Shown here in pieces: positions 46,059 through 55,424 of a DNA stretch of 64,000 nt (its first letter is position 1; the number at the start of each line of letters is the position of its first letter). Origin of the DNA: Chromobacterium haemolyticum DSM 19808 (GTDB lineage: Bacteria; Pseudomonadota; Gammaproteobacteria; Burkholderiales; Chromobacteriaceae). The stretch spans positions 1-64,000 of the forward strand of contig NZ_JONK01000029.1 in the NCBI RefSeq assembly GCF_000711885.1, read 5' to 3'. The position numbers and the translations under genes are program-made. Under the pieces are notes generated by a model. It was not told the DNA's origin. It searched no databases and saw only the letters and a list, made by a program, of their open reading frames with translations.

Positions 46059-47558
46059 ATGGATCAAAACCTGGTGCCGGTGCTGGAGTCGGTGCGGGCC
46101 TTTCTAGAGCGGGAACATGGGCTGTGGATAGACGGCAAGCCGCGGGCGGCGCTGTCCGGGCGGCGCAATGAGGTGCGCAATCCGGCCAGCGGCGGGGTGA
46201 TCGCCAGCGTGGCGGACGGCGAGGCCGCCGATGTGGACGCGGCGGTGGCCAGTGCGCGGCGCGCCTTTGAGTCGGGCGTCTGGTCCGGCTTGCGGCCGGC
46301 CGAGCGCGAGCGCGTGTTGCTGAGGCTGGCGGATTTGCTGGAGGCGCATGCCGAGGAGCTGGCGCAGCTGGAAACGCTGAACCAAGGCAAATCCATCCAC
46401 CTGGCCCGAGCCATCGAGGTGGGCGGCTCCATCGAATACGTGCGCTATATGGCGGGCTGGGCCACCAAGATCACCGGCGAAACCCTGGACGTGTCGATTC
46501 CGGCGCCACCGGGCGCGCGCTTCACCGCCTTCACCCGGCGCGAGCCGGTGGGTGTGGCCGCCGGCATCGCGCCGTGGAATTTCCCATTGATGATTGCCTT
46601 GTGGAAAACGGTGCCGGCCTTGGCGGCCGGTTGCACCGCGGTGTTGAAACCGGCCAGCGAGACGCCGCTGAGCGCGCTGCGTCTGGCGGAGCTGGCGCTG
46701 GAGGCCGGCGTGCCGCCGGGCGTGTTCAACGTGGTGACCGGGCGCGGCGAAGTGGCGGGCCGCGCGCTGGCCGGGCACCCGCTGATCGGCAAGGTCAGCT
46801 TTACCGGCTCCACCGAGGTGGGCAAGGCCGTCGGCCACGCCGCGCTGGACAATATGACCCGGTTGGCTTTGGAGCTGGGCGGCAAGAATCCGATGCTGGT
46901 GCTGGGCGACGCCGACATCGACCAGGCGGTGAAGGGCGCTTTGCTGGGCGGTTTTCTCAATCAGGGCCAGGTCTGCGCCGCCGCCTCGCGGCTGTACGTG
47001 CATCGTAGCAAATTCAATATGTTCGCGGAGGCGCTGTCCGCCGCCGTGGCCGGCATGCGCTTGGGGCCAGGCATGGATCTGGATGCTCAGGTCAACCCGC
47101 TGGTGTCGCATCGGCGACAGCAGGCGGTGTGCCGGCTGATAGAGCGCGGCCGCGCCGCCGGCGCCCGAGTGTTGACGGGCGGCGCCGCCGCCGATCTGCC
47201 AGGCTATTTTGTGCAGCCGACGGTGATGACGGACCTGGCGCCGGACAACCCGGTGGCGCGGGAGGAGGTTTTCGGTCCGGTGCTGGCGCTGATCCCTTTC
47301 GACGAGGTGGACGAAGCGGTGACGCTGGCCAACGACACGCGCTACGGTCTGGCCGCCAGCGTGTGGACCAATGATTTGTCGGCGGCGCTGGACATTGTGC
47401 CGCGGCTGCAGGCCGGCACGGTCTGGGTCAATAGCCATATTCCGCTGGACCCGGGTATGCCCTTCGGCGGTTACAAGGAATCCGGCCTTGGCCGCGAATT
47501 CGGCAAAGGCGCGGTGGAGAGTTTCACCGAGATCAAATCGGTCTGCATCGCCCATTGA
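46059..47558 (+). CDS. aldehyde dehydrogenase (phenylacetaldehyde dehydrogenase-like)
   Basis: NAD-dependent oxidation of an aldehyde to its acid, likely an arylacetaldehyde to an arylacetate. The 499-residue protein has [20 protein letters not shown], catalytic Glu272 in [10 protein letters not shown] and catalytic Cys306 in [24 protein letters not shown] and overall style resemble FeaB/PadA. The ATG at 46059 follows AAAAGGAGACGCGG. It is followed 40 bases later by an aminotransferase that would produce such an aldehyde from an amine. Confidence 0.85.
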   Translation: MDQNLVPVLESVRAFLEREHGLWIDGKPRAALSGRRNEVRNPASGGVIASVADGEAADVDAAVASARRAFESGVWSGLRPAERERVLLRLADLLEAHAEELAQLETLNQGKSIHLARAIEVGGSIEYVRYMAGWATKITGETLDVSIPAPPGARFTAFTRREPVGVAAGIAPWNFPLMIALWKTVPALAAGCTAVLKPASETPLSALRLAELALEAGVPPGVFNVVTGRGEVAGRALAGHPLIGKVSFTGSTEVGKAVGHAALDNMTRLALELGGKNPMLVLGDADIDQAVKGALLGGFLNQGQVCAAASRLYVHRSKFNMFAEALSAAVAGMRLGPGMDLDAQVNPLVSHRRQQAVCRLIERGRAAGARVLTGGAAADLPGYFVQPTVMTDLAPDNPVAREEVFGPVLALIPFDEVDEAVTLANDTRYGLAASVWTNDLSAALDIVPRLQAGTVWVNSHIPLDPGMPFGGYKESGLGREFGKGAVESFTEIKSVCIAH

Positions 47559-47598
47559 GCGCGGACGCGTTTCCACTTTAGAGATTCAGGAGAAAAAC

Positions 47599-48930
47599 AT
47601 GTCTTACGACACTGCCCGTTTCTGGCACCCGATGCTGCATCCCAACGCAATGAAAGAGCGGACGCCCATCCGCATCGTGCGCGGCGACGGCTGCCACGTG
47701 TTCGACGACCAAGGCCGCAAGCTGGTGGACGGCGTAGCCGGCTTGTGGAACGTCAACGTCGGCCACAACCGCGCCGAGATCAAGCAGGCGATCGCCCGGC
47801 AATTGGACGAACTGGAGTATTTCCAACTGTTCGACGGCATCTCCCATCCGCGGGCGGAGGAACTGTCCGCGTTGCTGATCGACATGTTGCGGCAGGAGGA
47901 CATGGCGCGGGTGGTGTTCAGCTCCGGCGGTTCGGACGCGGTGGAAACCGCGCTCAAGCTGGCGCGCCAGTATTGGCGGCTCAAGGGCCAGCCGGACCGC
48001 GTCAAGTTCATTTCGTTGAAGCAGGGTTACCACGGTACTCACTTCGGCGGCGGTTCGGTCAACGGCAACACGGTGTTCCGCCGCAATTACGAGCCGCTGC
48101 TGCCCGGCTGCTTCCATGTGGAGACCCCGTGGCCTTACCGCAACCCGTTCACCGAGGACCCGGAGGAACTGGCCGAGATTTGCGCGCGGATGCTGGAGCG
48201 CGAAATCCTGTTCCAGAGCCCGGACACGGTGGCGGCCTTTATCGCCGAGCCCATCCAGGGCGCCGGCGGCGTCATCGTGCCGCCGGCCAGCTATTGGCCA
48301 AGGGTACGCGAGGTGTGCGACCGCCACGGCGTGTTGTTGATCGCCGACGAGGTGGTCACCGGCTTCGGCCGCTCCGGCTCCATGTTCGGCAGCCGGCTGT
48401 GGGGAGTGAAGCCGGACATGATGTGCCTGGCCAAGGGCATCTCCTCCGGTTATCTGCCGCTGGGGGCCACCGTGGTCAATCAGCGCGTGGCGGACGCCTT
48501 CGCCGCCAACGGCGATTTCGGCGGCGTCATCATGCACGGCTACACCTACGCCGGCCACCCGGTGGCCTGCGCCGCCGCTCTTGCCAATCTGCGCATCGTG
48601 CAAGAGGAAGACCTCCCGGCCAAGGCGGCGGAAACCGGCGCCTACCTGCTGGAGCGGCTGCGGCCGCTGGCCGAGCGTTATCCGGCGGTGGGCGAGGTGC
48701 GCGGCAAGGGACTGATGCTGGCTCTGGACCTGGTCAAGGACAAGTCCAGCCGGGAACCCATCGATCCGCAAAGCGGTTACGCCGACAAGGTGGCGGAAAT
48801 CGCCCGCCGGGCCGGCGCGCTGGTGCGGCCGGTGGGCAGCAAGATCATTCTGTCGCCGCCGCTGGTGTTGCAGCGCGAGCACGCAGACGTGATTGCGACG
48901 GCCTTGGAGGCCGGACTGGCCGAGGCCTGA
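47599..48930 (+). CDS. class III (omega) aminotransferase
   Basis: PLP enzyme predicted to move an amino group from an amine or omega-amino acid to pyruvate. Fold type I class III signatures: [51 protein letters not shown], and the PLP lysine Lys279 in [15 protein letters not shown]. Length is 443 residues. It resembles the amine:pyruvate transaminases for which Chromobacterium is known, but differs from the well-studied CV2025 enzyme as I recall it. The neighbouring aldehyde dehydrogenase suggests an arylethylamine as substrate. Its stop codon is part of a repeat copy. Confidence 0.88.
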   Translation: MSYDTARFWHPMLHPNAMKERTPIRIVRGDGCHVFDDQGRKLVDGVAGLWNVNVGHNRAEIKQAIARQLDELEYFQLFDGISHPRAEELSALLIDMLRQEDMARVVFSSGGSDAVETALKLARQYWRLKGQPDRVKFISLKQGYHGTHFGGGSVNGNTVFRRNYEPLLPGCFHVETPWPYRNPFTEDPEELAEICARMLEREILFQSPDTVAAFIAEPIQGAGGVIVPPASYWPRVREVCDRHGVLLIADEVVTGFGRSGSMFGSRLWGVKPDMMCLAKGISSGYLPLGATVVNQRVADAFAANGDFGGVIMHGYTYAGHPVACAAALANLRIVQEEDLPAKAAETGAYLLERLRPLAERYPAVGEVRGKGLMLALDLVKDKSSREPIDPQSGYADKVAEIARRAGALVRPVGSKIILSPPLVLQREHADVIATALEAGLAEA

Positions 48931-49074
48931 GGAACGTGTTCATGATCTCGCGTGCAAGGGCGAGACAAGGCGAAAACGGCTGAAAAAGCGCAGTGAGCAC
49001 ATGATACAGGAGCGCTTTGAAGACGTTTGCAAGGCTGTATCGCAGCCGCATAGCAGATCGTGAACAGGTTCTGA
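48928..49074 (-). repeat. full-length stop-codon-linked repeat (copy F)
   Basis: Begins with the aminotransferase TGA followed by GGAACGTGTTCATGATCTCG and ends AGATCGTGAACAGGTTCT. The ends are inverted repeats matching over about 15 of 18 bases. The core GGCGAGACAAGGCGAAAAC then GGCTGAAAAAGCG is the best preserved in the window. Its reverse complement aligns end to end with 58720-58868. Confidence 0.78.
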
Positions 49075-49147
49075 GGCGTTTCATTGGCTGCCTATATGCG
49101 TCGGCCTGCCTGCGGCTGGGCTGACGCCAAATTCATAAGGAGGCGCT

Positions 49148-49909
49148 ATGTCATCCTGTTTTTCATCACGCCCCGCGAGTGTGAGCGGGCGCTTGCTCCA
49201 ACTGATGGCCTGCATGGCATTCGTCGGCGCGTCTGGTTTCGCCGGCGCGGAGGCCGCTCCGTATCTGGCCGCGGGCGAATTGCGGCTCACCGACTATCTG
49301 GCATCGCCGCCGGCCGACGCCGCGACGCAAGCCGAGGATAGACGCGCGGTTCTGGACGCCCAGCGCCGGCGCACACCGGAGCAGGAGGCCAGAGCGCGTC
49401 GCGACGATGTCTGGCGGGATGCGGTATTTTCATTCGGCCAAGGCATCTTGCCCGATGGTTTCGAGGCCGGGCGGCTGCCGCTGACACAGCGCTTTTTCAG
49501 CCGGGCGCAGGATGATCTGGTCCAGACGCTGTTGCCGGCCAAGAAGCAATACGGCCGCCCCAGACCTTACGAGCAGGACACCTCGCTCCGGCCGCTGCTG
49601 CCGCCGCCGGTAGGGGATGCTTATCCCAGCGGCCATGCGATGTTCGGCTATCTGGCCGCCACCTTGCTGGGCATGGCCGTGCCGGAGAGACGCGACGCGC
49701 TGTTTGCCCGAGCGCGGGAACATGCGGCCAGCCGGGTGATTGCCGGCGTGCATTACCCCAGCGACCTGGCCGCCGGACAAGTGGCCGCGGCCGCGCTGGC
49801 GGCCCGGTTGATGGCGACTCCCGCCGCCGTGGCCGGATTCGCCGCGATGAAGGCCGAACTGCGCGTCAACGGCTTGGCCGGCGCAAATAACGAAGAGGAG
49901 CAGCCATGA
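49148..49909 (+). CDS. exported class A acid phosphatase (PAP2 superfamily)
   Basis: Periplasmic or secreted phosphomonoesterase. A signal peptide (LLQLMACMAFVGASGFAGAE) precedes the three PAP2 motifs: KKQYGRPRP (KX6RP), YPSGHAMFGY and SRVIAGVHYPSD, with the catalytic His in the last. The 253-residue length and VLDAQRRRTPEQEARARRD segment fit bacterial class A non-specific acid phosphatases such as PhoN. It overlaps the following permease gene as ATGA, an unusual pairing that could release phosphate from a phosphorylated amine before uptake; that link is speculative. Confidence 0.88.
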   Translation: MSSCFSSRPASVSGRLLQLMACMAFVGASGFAGAEAAPYLAAGELRLTDYLASPPADAATQAEDRRAVLDAQRRRTPEQEARARRDDVWRDAVFSFGQGILPDGFEAGRLPLTQRFFSRAQDDLVQTLLPAKKQYGRPRPYEQDTSLRPLLPPPVGDAYPSGHAMFGYLAATLLGMAVPERRDALFARAREHAASRVIAGVHYPSDLAAGQVAAAALAARLMATPAAVAGFAAMKAELRVNGLAGANNEEEQP

Positions 49910-51408
49910 CGCTAAACGAACGGCTGGCCCGCAGCCTGAACCGCGGCGTGGTGGGCTTTCCGGTGGCGTTGGCCAGTTCGGTGGGCGTAGTGATGGCCAG
50001 CCCGGTGATACTGACCGCCACCAGTGGCTTTGGCATGGCCGGCGGCACTTTCGCCTTGGCGATGCTGATCGCCTATCTGATGATGCAGGCGCAGGCCACC
50101 ACTTTCGCCGAAGCGGCGGCGATGCTGCCGACCTCCGGCGCGGTTTACGATTACATCAGCGCCGGCCTGGGCCGGGGGCTGGCCATCGCCGGCACCCTGT
50201 CGGCCTATCTCTTGGTGCACGTGTTCGCCGGCACCGCCGAGACCATTCTGTCCGGCATCATGGCGCTGGTGAATTTTGATCATCTCAACACCATGCTGGA
50301 GAAAAGCGGCAGCGCCTGGATGGTGGGCGTGGGCCTGGTCATTGTTTTCGGCGCGCTCAACGCGCTGGGAGTGACGCTGTTCGGTAAGGCCGAGGTGGCG
50401 CTGACCTTCGGCATGTGGGCGACGCTGACGGTGTTTGGCGTGGCCGGCCTGCTGCGCGCGCCGGCGGTGGATTTGGGCGGCTGGTTCGGCGCGCCGCTGC
50501 GCTTGGACGATCCAGGCTTGCTGCTTAGCCTGGTGGGCATGGCGATGTTCATGTTCGTCGGCGCGGAGCTGGTGACGCCGCTGGCGCCGGAGCTGCGCGA
50601 CTCCGGGCGCGCCATTCCGCGGGCCTTGAAGATAGGGCTTAGTGGCGTGGCCGTCACCATGCTGTTGTACGGCGCTGCCATGGTGCGGCAGGTGGCCAAT
50701 ACGCCGCTGGATCCGGCCCATCCGGACGGACCGAGGCTGCTGGACACGCCGATGGCGCTGCCGGCCTTCGCCGAGCGGGTGATGGGGCCGTTCGGCAAAA
50801 TCTGGCTGGGCGTCGGCCTGCTGCTGGCCGGCGCGGCGACGATCAACACCCTGATGGCGGCGTTGCCGCGCATTCTGTACGGCATGGCTCAGGACGGCGC
50901 TTTGCCGCGCTGTTTCGCCTATCTGCATCCGCGTTTCAATACCCCGTGGTGCGGCATCGCGGCCGCGGTGCTGATTCCCTGTATCCATGCCTGGCTGATT
51001 CAGGGCGATCTGGACCGCATCATGCCCTTGGTGCTGGCCGCGGTCTGTTCCTGGGGCGTGGCCTATCTGCTGGTGACGCTGTCCGTGGTGCGGCTGAGAC
51101 TGACGCGGCCGGATTTTCCGCGCGCTTACCGCTCGCCGTGGTTTCCGCTGCCGCAGATCGGTTCCGCGCTGGGCATCGTGCTGGCGATCTGTTTCATCAC
51201 CCCGCCGGGCATGCAGGCCCGCGACATCTACGTGCCCTTTGGCTGGATGCTGGGGTTGACCCTGGTGTACGCGCTGCTGTGGACCTTGCTGGTGCAGAAG
51301 GTCAACCCTTTCCGGCCGGTGCCGCTGGAGCAGATTTTGAACGCGCAGCCTTTGGACGAGGACGACGCTTTGCGGCGGGAGCTGGAACGTGTGGCCGCGG
51401 CTGGCTGA
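49906..51408 (+). CDS. APC-superfamily amino-acid/amine permease
   Basis: Inner-membrane transporter of 500 residues with about 12 hydrophobic segments. FPVALASSVGVVMASPVILTA near the N terminus is a typical APC opening, and FVGAELVTPLAPELRDSGRAIPRALKIG matches the conserved loop after helix 6. Substrate is likely an amino acid or amine, given the flanking aminotransferase and amine-related genes. The start overlaps the acid phosphatase gene by four bases, and the end overlaps the next small gene. Confidence 0.87.
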   Translation: MTLNERLARSLNRGVVGFPVALASSVGVVMASPVILTATSGFGMAGGTFALAMLIAYLMMQAQATTFAEAAAMLPTSGAVYDYISAGLGRGLAIAGTLSAYLLVHVFAGTAETILSGIMALVNFDHLNTMLEKSGSAWMVGVGLVIVFGALNALGVTLFGKAEVALTFGMWATLTVFGVAGLLRAPAVDLGGWFGAPLRLDDPGLLLSLVGMAMFMFVGAELVTPLAPELRDSGRAIPRALKIGLSGVAVTMLLYGAAMVRQVANTPLDPAHPDGPRLLDTPMALPAFAERVMGPFGKIWLGVGLLLAGAATINTLMAALPRILYGMAQDGALPRCFAYLHPRFNTPWCGIAAAVLIPCIHAWLIQGDLDRIMPLVLAAVCSWGVAYLLVTLSVVRLRLTRPDFPRAYRSPWFPLPQIGSALGIVLAICFITPPGMQARDIYVPFGWMLGLTLVYALLWTLLVQKVNPFRPVPLEQILNAQPLDEDDALRRELERVAAAG

Positions 51409-51979
51409 GGCTTGGCGCAGGCCGGGCGGCTATTGTCCGGGCGCGATGCTGACGCGGCTTAGCCTGGACTGGCCGGAGCTGGACAGTCAGGCCGCGGAGG
51501 AGGAAGGGGAGCGGTGTTTTCGGTTTCCGCATGGAGACTGGAGTTTTTCCGCGCGTGAGCGGGTGGAGGCGGGCTGGCTGGCGCATTTGGTGGCCTGCGA
51601 GTTCCGGTTGACGGTGCCCGGCGCGCCGGGCCGCGCGCGCATTCGCCTGCGCCACGGCGGCTTCTGGCGCCGCAGCGGCATTGTCGTTGATTTGCTGGAC
51701 GGCGACGCCGCGGCGCTGGCACCCCTGCTGGAGCGCTTGCGCGCGGACGCGGATTTGCGCGTTGCCCTGTCGCCGCTGGACTTCAAGCGTTGCGAGCTGC
51801 ATGGCGGTCAGGACGGCTGGCAGGTGCGTCTGGAGCCTTATGGCGCCAGCGAGGTGGCCTGCCGCCTGCCGCCGTTGCGGCGATACATCGGCCTGCGCGG
51901 GGTGCAGGGCCTGGCGTTGTTGGCCAGCCTGGCCGCTTGCCGCCGCGCCCTGCTGGCCGAGGAGGCGGGGCGGAGCTAG
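51389..51979 (+). CDS. small protein of unknown function linked to the permease (DUF3156-like?)
   Basis: A 196-residue protein that I do not recognise firmly; its size and place after an APC permease recall the DUF3156 group. It has LAEAWRRPGGYCPGAMLTRL at the N terminus, many Arg and Leu, no signal peptide, and a C-terminal helix GLALLASLAACRRALLAEEA. The GTG at 51389 inside the permease gene has GGAG 8-9 bases upstream and is preferred; the ATG at 51446 is the alternative. The overlap implies co-expression with the permease. Confidence 0.55.
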   Translation: MWPRLAEAWRRPGGYCPGAMLTRLSLDWPELDSQAAEEEGERCFRFPHGDWSFSARERVEAGWLAHLVACEFRLTVPGAPGRARIRLRHGGFWRRSGIVVDLLDGDAAALAPLLERLRADADLRVALSPLDFKRCELHGGQDGWQVRLEPYGASEVACRLPPLRRYIGLRGVQGLALLASLAACRRALLAEEAGRS

Positions 51980-52060
51980 ACATCAGCGAGCGTCGCTGCG
52001 TTTCATCCTCTCTATCCATGGTGACTCGCGGAGGGGCGGACCCTCGTCCGTCGCGGAAAC

Positions 52061-52084
52061 AGGATCGTGAACAGCTTCTCATTA
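52061..52084 (-). repeat. terminal fragment of stop-codon-linked repeat (copy G)
   Basis: On the minus strand: TAA (stop of hpaR), TG, then AGAAGCTGTTCACGATCCT, which is the family terminal repeat. No interior remains. The gap 51980-52081 otherwise holds nothing identifiable. Confidence 0.55.
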
Positions 52085-52519
52085 CGGCGCGGGCAGGTTT
52101 TCCAACTCGTCCAGCAATACCAGCAAGGTCTGCAGCTTGGCAGGGGAGAAATGCGTCTCGATCCGTCGGTAGCAGTCATTGGAGAGTGGGATGACGCGTT
52201 GGGTCAGCGTCTTGGCGTGCGGTGTGGGCGTGACGATCAAGCGGCGGTTGTCGCTTCGGGCGCGGTGGCGGTACACCAGATCATCCCGTTCCATGCGCGT
52301 CAGGATGCCGCTGAGGCTGGGCGGGTGGATGCCGGCGCGCTGGGCGATCTCGCCGGCTTCCATTTCACCGCGCTCCGCCAGCAGGCGCAATACGCGCCAT
52401 TGTTGTTCTGACAGCCCGTGCCGGCTCAACACCGGTCGAAAGTAGGACATCACCGCTTCGCGGGCGCGCAGCAAGCGTTGCGGCAGTTGATATTGATAGG
52501 GGCGTTGCGTGGGATCCAT
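52082..52519 (-). CDS. hpaR: MarR-family repressor of homoprotocatechuate degradation
   Basis: Probable repressor of the hpa genes, released by HPA or homoprotocatechuate. The 145-residue protein follows HpaR closely: LLRAREAVMSYFRPVLSRHG, LSEQQWRVLRLLAERGEMEA, a winged helix AGIHPPSLSGILTRMERDDL and the wing RARSDNRRLIVTPTPHA. In E. coli hpaR adjoins the operon; here it lies 8.5 kb away, inside the amine gene group. Its own upstream region carries a candidate operator (52577-52594). Confidence 0.87.
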   Translation of the reverse strand: MDPTQRPYQYQLPQRLLRAREAVMSYFRPVLSRHGLSEQQWRVLRLLAERGEMEAGEIAQRAGIHPPSLSGILTRMERDDLVYRHRARSDNRRLIVTPTPHAKTLTQRVIPLSNDCYRRIETHFSPAKLQTLLVLLDELENLPAP

Positions 52520-52576
52520 GGCGGCTCCTTCGATTCAAGTCTCGTGAAAAGGGCGGGGATGGCCGGACGATTAAAT

Positions 52577-52594
52577 GAATATATTAACATAATG
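52577..52594. promoter_or_regulatory. candidate HpaR operator in the hpaR/SDR divergent promoter
   Basis: GAATATATTAACATAATG, sharing GAATAT and ATTAACAT in the same order with the hpaG1 promoter site. It lies 58 bases upstream of hpaR and 54 bases before the SDR gene, so could control both. Confidence 0.5.
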
Positions 52595-52647
52595 CCGGCG
52601 AGCCCCTCCGACGAGCTTGACGGCAAACTAGGCCAAAGGAGGCTGCG

Positions 52648-53442
52648 ATGTCCTTGCGAGATAAAACCATTGTGATCACCGGCGCGGGTTCCGGCATCGG
52701 CGCGGCCTGCGCGCGGCGTTTCGCCGCCGAAGGCGCGTGCGTGGCCCTTGTGGGGCGGCGGGCGGGGCCTCTGTTGGCGCTGGCGGAGGAAACCGGGGGC
52801 CTGGCCTTGGCGGGCGACGCCGCCGACTCCGCGCTTTGGGAGGATTTTCTCTCGCGCATCCACGCGCGGTGGGGGCGGGTGGACGGTCTGGCGGCTTGCG
52901 CCGGCGGTCTGGGCATGGGCGCGGCGCTGGAGACCGACGACGAGGCCTGGCGCGCCGCCATGCGCGCTAATCTGGACACCGCCTTCGTCAGCGCTCGTGC
53001 CTGCCTGCCGGACCTGATGCGACAGGGCGGCGGGATGGTGCTGATGTCCTCCATCGCCGGCCTGGCGGCCGGACCGCAAGCATGCGGCTATGTCGTGGCC
53101 AAGCACGCCTTGCTGGGGCTGGCCCGGTCGCTGGCGCGCGACTACGGACCGGCGGTGCGGGTGAACGCGCTGTGTCCGGGTTGGGTGCGCACGCCGATGG
53201 CGGACGAGGAAATGCGGCCGCTGATGGCGGCCCATGGCGAAGATCTGGAGGCCGCCTACCGGCGGGTGACCGCCGACGTGCCTTTGCGGCGGCCGGCTAC
53301 GCCGGAGGAGATCGCCGCGATCTGCCGCTTTCTATTGTCCGACGAGGCCGCGATGGTCAGCGGCGCTTGCCTGACGGCCGACGGGGGCGCGACGCCGGTG
53401 GATGTGCCGACGCTGGCGTATGCGCGGCTAGAAAGGGAATGA
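52648..53442 (+). CDS. short-chain dehydrogenase/reductase
   Basis: NAD(P)-dependent oxidoreductase of the classical SDR type, 264 residues. Cofactor motif TGAGSGIGAACARRF at about 11-25, catalytic Ser in VLMSSIAGLA, and YVVAK providing Tyr and Lys. The C terminus reads CRFLLSDEAAMVSGACLTADGG, typical of the family. Ribosome site AAAGGAGG is strong. It is divergent from hpaR and next to amine-related genes, so a role with an aromatic alcohol or aldehyde intermediate is possible; substrate unknown. Confidence 0.85.
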   Translation: MSLRDKTIVITGAGSGIGAACARRFAAEGACVALVGRRAGPLLALAEETGGLALAGDAADSALWEDFLSRIHARWGRVDGLAACAGGLGMGAALETDDEAWRAAMRANLDTAFVSARACLPDLMRQGGGMVLMSSIAGLAAGPQACGYVVAKHALLGLARSLARDYGPAVRVNALCPGWVRTPMADEEMRPLMAAHGEDLEAAYRRVTADVPLRRPATPEEIAAICRFLLSDEAAMVSGACLTADGGATPVDVPTLAYARLERE

Positions 53443-53458
53443 AGACCGGCGCGGGCCT

Positions 53459-54283
53459 TTAACCGCGAGTGTGGTTGACGACGCTGGCCCGCGCGCCCAC
53501 CCGGAAGTTGCGGGTGGCGCCGAAATCCCCGTCCTGATAGCCGAAGATCTTGCCGTCGGTGCGCATTTGCTCCAGGTCGATCAAGATCACGCCCAGAGTG
53601 GGAATGATTTTTTCGCGCCAGACGAATAAATACAGCCGCTCCGCCACCTGATAGTAGTGGCAGCGGTCGACGTCGGCCAGGCCGCGCTCCACGCCCTCCA
53701 GACAGTGCCAGGCGTAGAGGCCGTCATTCAGGTAAATGTGCTCGTAGCACTCGGTGGGGCTGTAGCGGTAGCGGTTGCGCATGCCGATCAGTTCGCGGCT
53801 GGGCGCGTGCGGCGGGACCGCGGTGGCGGGCTGGTTAACGGCGCCGTGGAGGAATTCGACTTCCACCCCGGTCAGTTCCAGCTGGCGCTCCACTCGGTCG
53901 AATGCGCAAATCCGCGTCGCGGCGGCGTCGGGCAGCCGGCCCCGGACCAAGGTGAAGCGGCCGCGCGCCAAGTCCAGGATCAGGCTAAGCGACTGCGCGG
54001 CCGGGCCTTGGTGGAGGAAGTCGACGAAATAGACGCCTGGCCGCAAGGAACTGGCGTGGAAGCCGTTCATGTCCGTCAGCGACGAGGCCAGCCCCGGCTG
54101 GACAATGGCGACGCTAGCGTCGCCGTCGGACTCAAGCCGACAATCCGCTACGCTGTCGTCGTCGAAGCACAGCCGCAGGCTTTGGCCGTCGAGTTCGGCG
54201 CAGCGGGGCAGGGCCAGGCTGTCGGGCGCGAAGCCGTCGGCCAATGCGCCGACCTGGATGAATTCGGGGGTGACGTTGGACAT
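53459..54283 (-). CDS. MoaF-like protein of the monoamine regulon type
   Basis: A 274-residue soluble protein with no signal peptide. PTECYEHIYLNDGLYAWHCL and the repeated barrel-like strands (SLRLCFDDDSVADCRLE; FGYQDGDFGATRNFRVGARA) match my recollection of MoaF, a lipocalin-like two-domain protein. Despite its name MoaF belongs with monoamine oxidase genes in Klebsiella rather than molybdopterin synthesis; its biochemical activity is unknown. It is third in a minus-strand run: MFS transporter, HDAC-like amidohydrolase, MoaF. Confidence 0.7.
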   Translation of the reverse strand: MSNVTPEFIQVGALADGFAPDSLALPRCAELDGQSLRLCFDDDSVADCRLESDGDASVAIVQPGLASSLTDMNGFHASSLRPGVYFVDFLHQGPAAQSLSLILDLARGRFTLVRGRLPDAAATRICAFDRVERQLELTGVEVEFLHGAVNQPATAVPPHAPSRELIGMRNRYRYSPTECYEHIYLNDGLYAWHCLEGVERGLADVDRCHYYQVAERLYLFVWREKIIPTLGVILIDLEQMRTDGKIFGYQDGDFGATRNFRVGARASVVNHTRG

Positions 54284-54311
54284 ATCGCTTCTCCTTGATG
54301 ATTGAGCGCGT

Positions 54312-55424
54312 TCAAAACCCGCGTTGCTCGGCTTGCGCCTCCAGCAGGCGAGCCTGCAGTTCGCGCATCGGCGCGCCCGGCTGTTGAGCGACGATCAGTT
54401 CCAGCAGCGGATCTTCCACCTCGGTGCGGACGCCGGACAGCGCTTCCAGCGCGGCCAGGCCGCAAAAGGGCACATAGGCTTCGGAATAACCGCCTTCGTG
54501 CAGCAGGACCAACCGTCCGTTCGCCTCGGCGTCGGCGTAGTCGGCCAGCTGCCGCGTCATGGAGCGGAAGGTATCGCTGTGCGCTTGCATCCTGGCCAGC
54601 GGGTCGACGGCGTTGGCGTCGTAGCCGCAGGCCACGATGATCAGCTCGGGCCGGAAACGCCGCAGCGCCGGCAGGACCAGCAAGCGCATCGCGTCCAGAT
54701 AGGCCTGGTGGCCGCCGCCGGGCAGCAGCGGAATATTCAGATTGGCGTCCAGGCCGTCACCCTCGCCGCGATCCTCGGCTCCGCCGGAACCGGGCGGATA
54801 GCAGCCATCCTGATGCAGGGAGAGGGTCAACACGTCGCCGCGTTGGTAAAAAATCGACTGAGTGCCGTTGCCGTGGTGCACGTCCCAGTCGACGATGGCG
54901 ACGCGGCTCAGGCCGTGGCGGGCGATGGCCAGCTCCGCGGCTAGAGCGGCGTTGGCCAGAAAGCAGAAGCCCATCGCGCCGTCAGCCGAACAATGGTGGC
55001 CGGGCGGACGCGACAAGGCATAGGCCTTGTCCGCCTCTCCGGCAAGCACGGCGTTCACAGCGGCCCAGGCCAGGCCGGCGGACAACTTGGCGATTTCATA
55101 GCTGCCGGGGCCGATTGGCGCTTGCGGTCCCAACTCGCCGCCGCCGGCGTCGCTGAGCGCCTTGAAGCGTTGCAGATAGGCGGCCGAGTGCACGCGCAGC
55201 AGGTCGTCTTCGCCCAGCGGCGGCGCGCTGCGCACTTGCAGCCGGGCGCTGAGGCCGGACACGTCCATCAGGTTTTTCAGGCGGCGTTTGCTGTCCGGGG
55301 ATTCCGCGTGGCCGCTGCCGGATGGCGGTTGCACCCAGCCGCCCACCGGCAGAATCTGCGCGTGAGGGCCGACGCTGTGCCACAGACAGAGCTCGTCGAA
55401 GAAAAACGCGGTGCGGGAGGTCAT
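54312..55424 (-). CDS. HDAC-family amidohydrolase (class II histone deacetylase-like)
   Basis: Zn-dependent deacylase of the acetylpolyamine amidohydrolase/histone deacetylase superfamily, 370 residues. Signatures: ALSRPPGHHCSADGAMGFC with the charge-relay His pair (143-144), VDWDVHHGNGTQ with zinc ligands Asp181 and His183, ACGYDANAVDPLARM with the third ligand, and HEGGYSEAYVPFCG with the catalytic Tyr. It resembles bacterial HDAH of Bordetella/Alcaligenes. The ATG at 55422-55424 overlaps the MFS stop (ATGA). Context suggests deacylation of an N-acylated amine imported by that transporter; this is inference. Confidence 0.85.
   Translation of the reverse strand: MTSRTAFFFDELCLWHSVGPHAQILPVGGWVQPPSGSGHAESPDSKRRLKNLMDVSGLSARLQVRSAPPLGEDDLLRVHSAAYLQRFKALSDAGGGELGPQAPIGPGSYEIAKLSAGLAWAAVNAVLAGEADKAYALSRPPGHHCSADGAMGFCFLANAALAAELAIARHGLSRVAIVDWDVHHGNGTQSIFYQRGDVLTLSLHQDGCYPPGSGGAEDRGEGDGLDANLNIPLLPGGGHQAYLDAMRLLVLPALRRFRPELIIVACGYDANAVDPLARMQAHSDTFRSMTRQLADYADAEANGRLVLLHEGGYSEAYVPFCGLAALEALSGVRTEVEDPLLELIVAQQPGAPMRELQARLLEAQAEQRGF

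Noticed and set aside
47599-48930. Identification of the aminotransferase as the well-known Chromobacterium violaceum CV2025 enzyme
   Set aside because: Same class and similar motifs, but the N terminus and many internal segments differ from that protein as I recall it, so only a family-level call is made.
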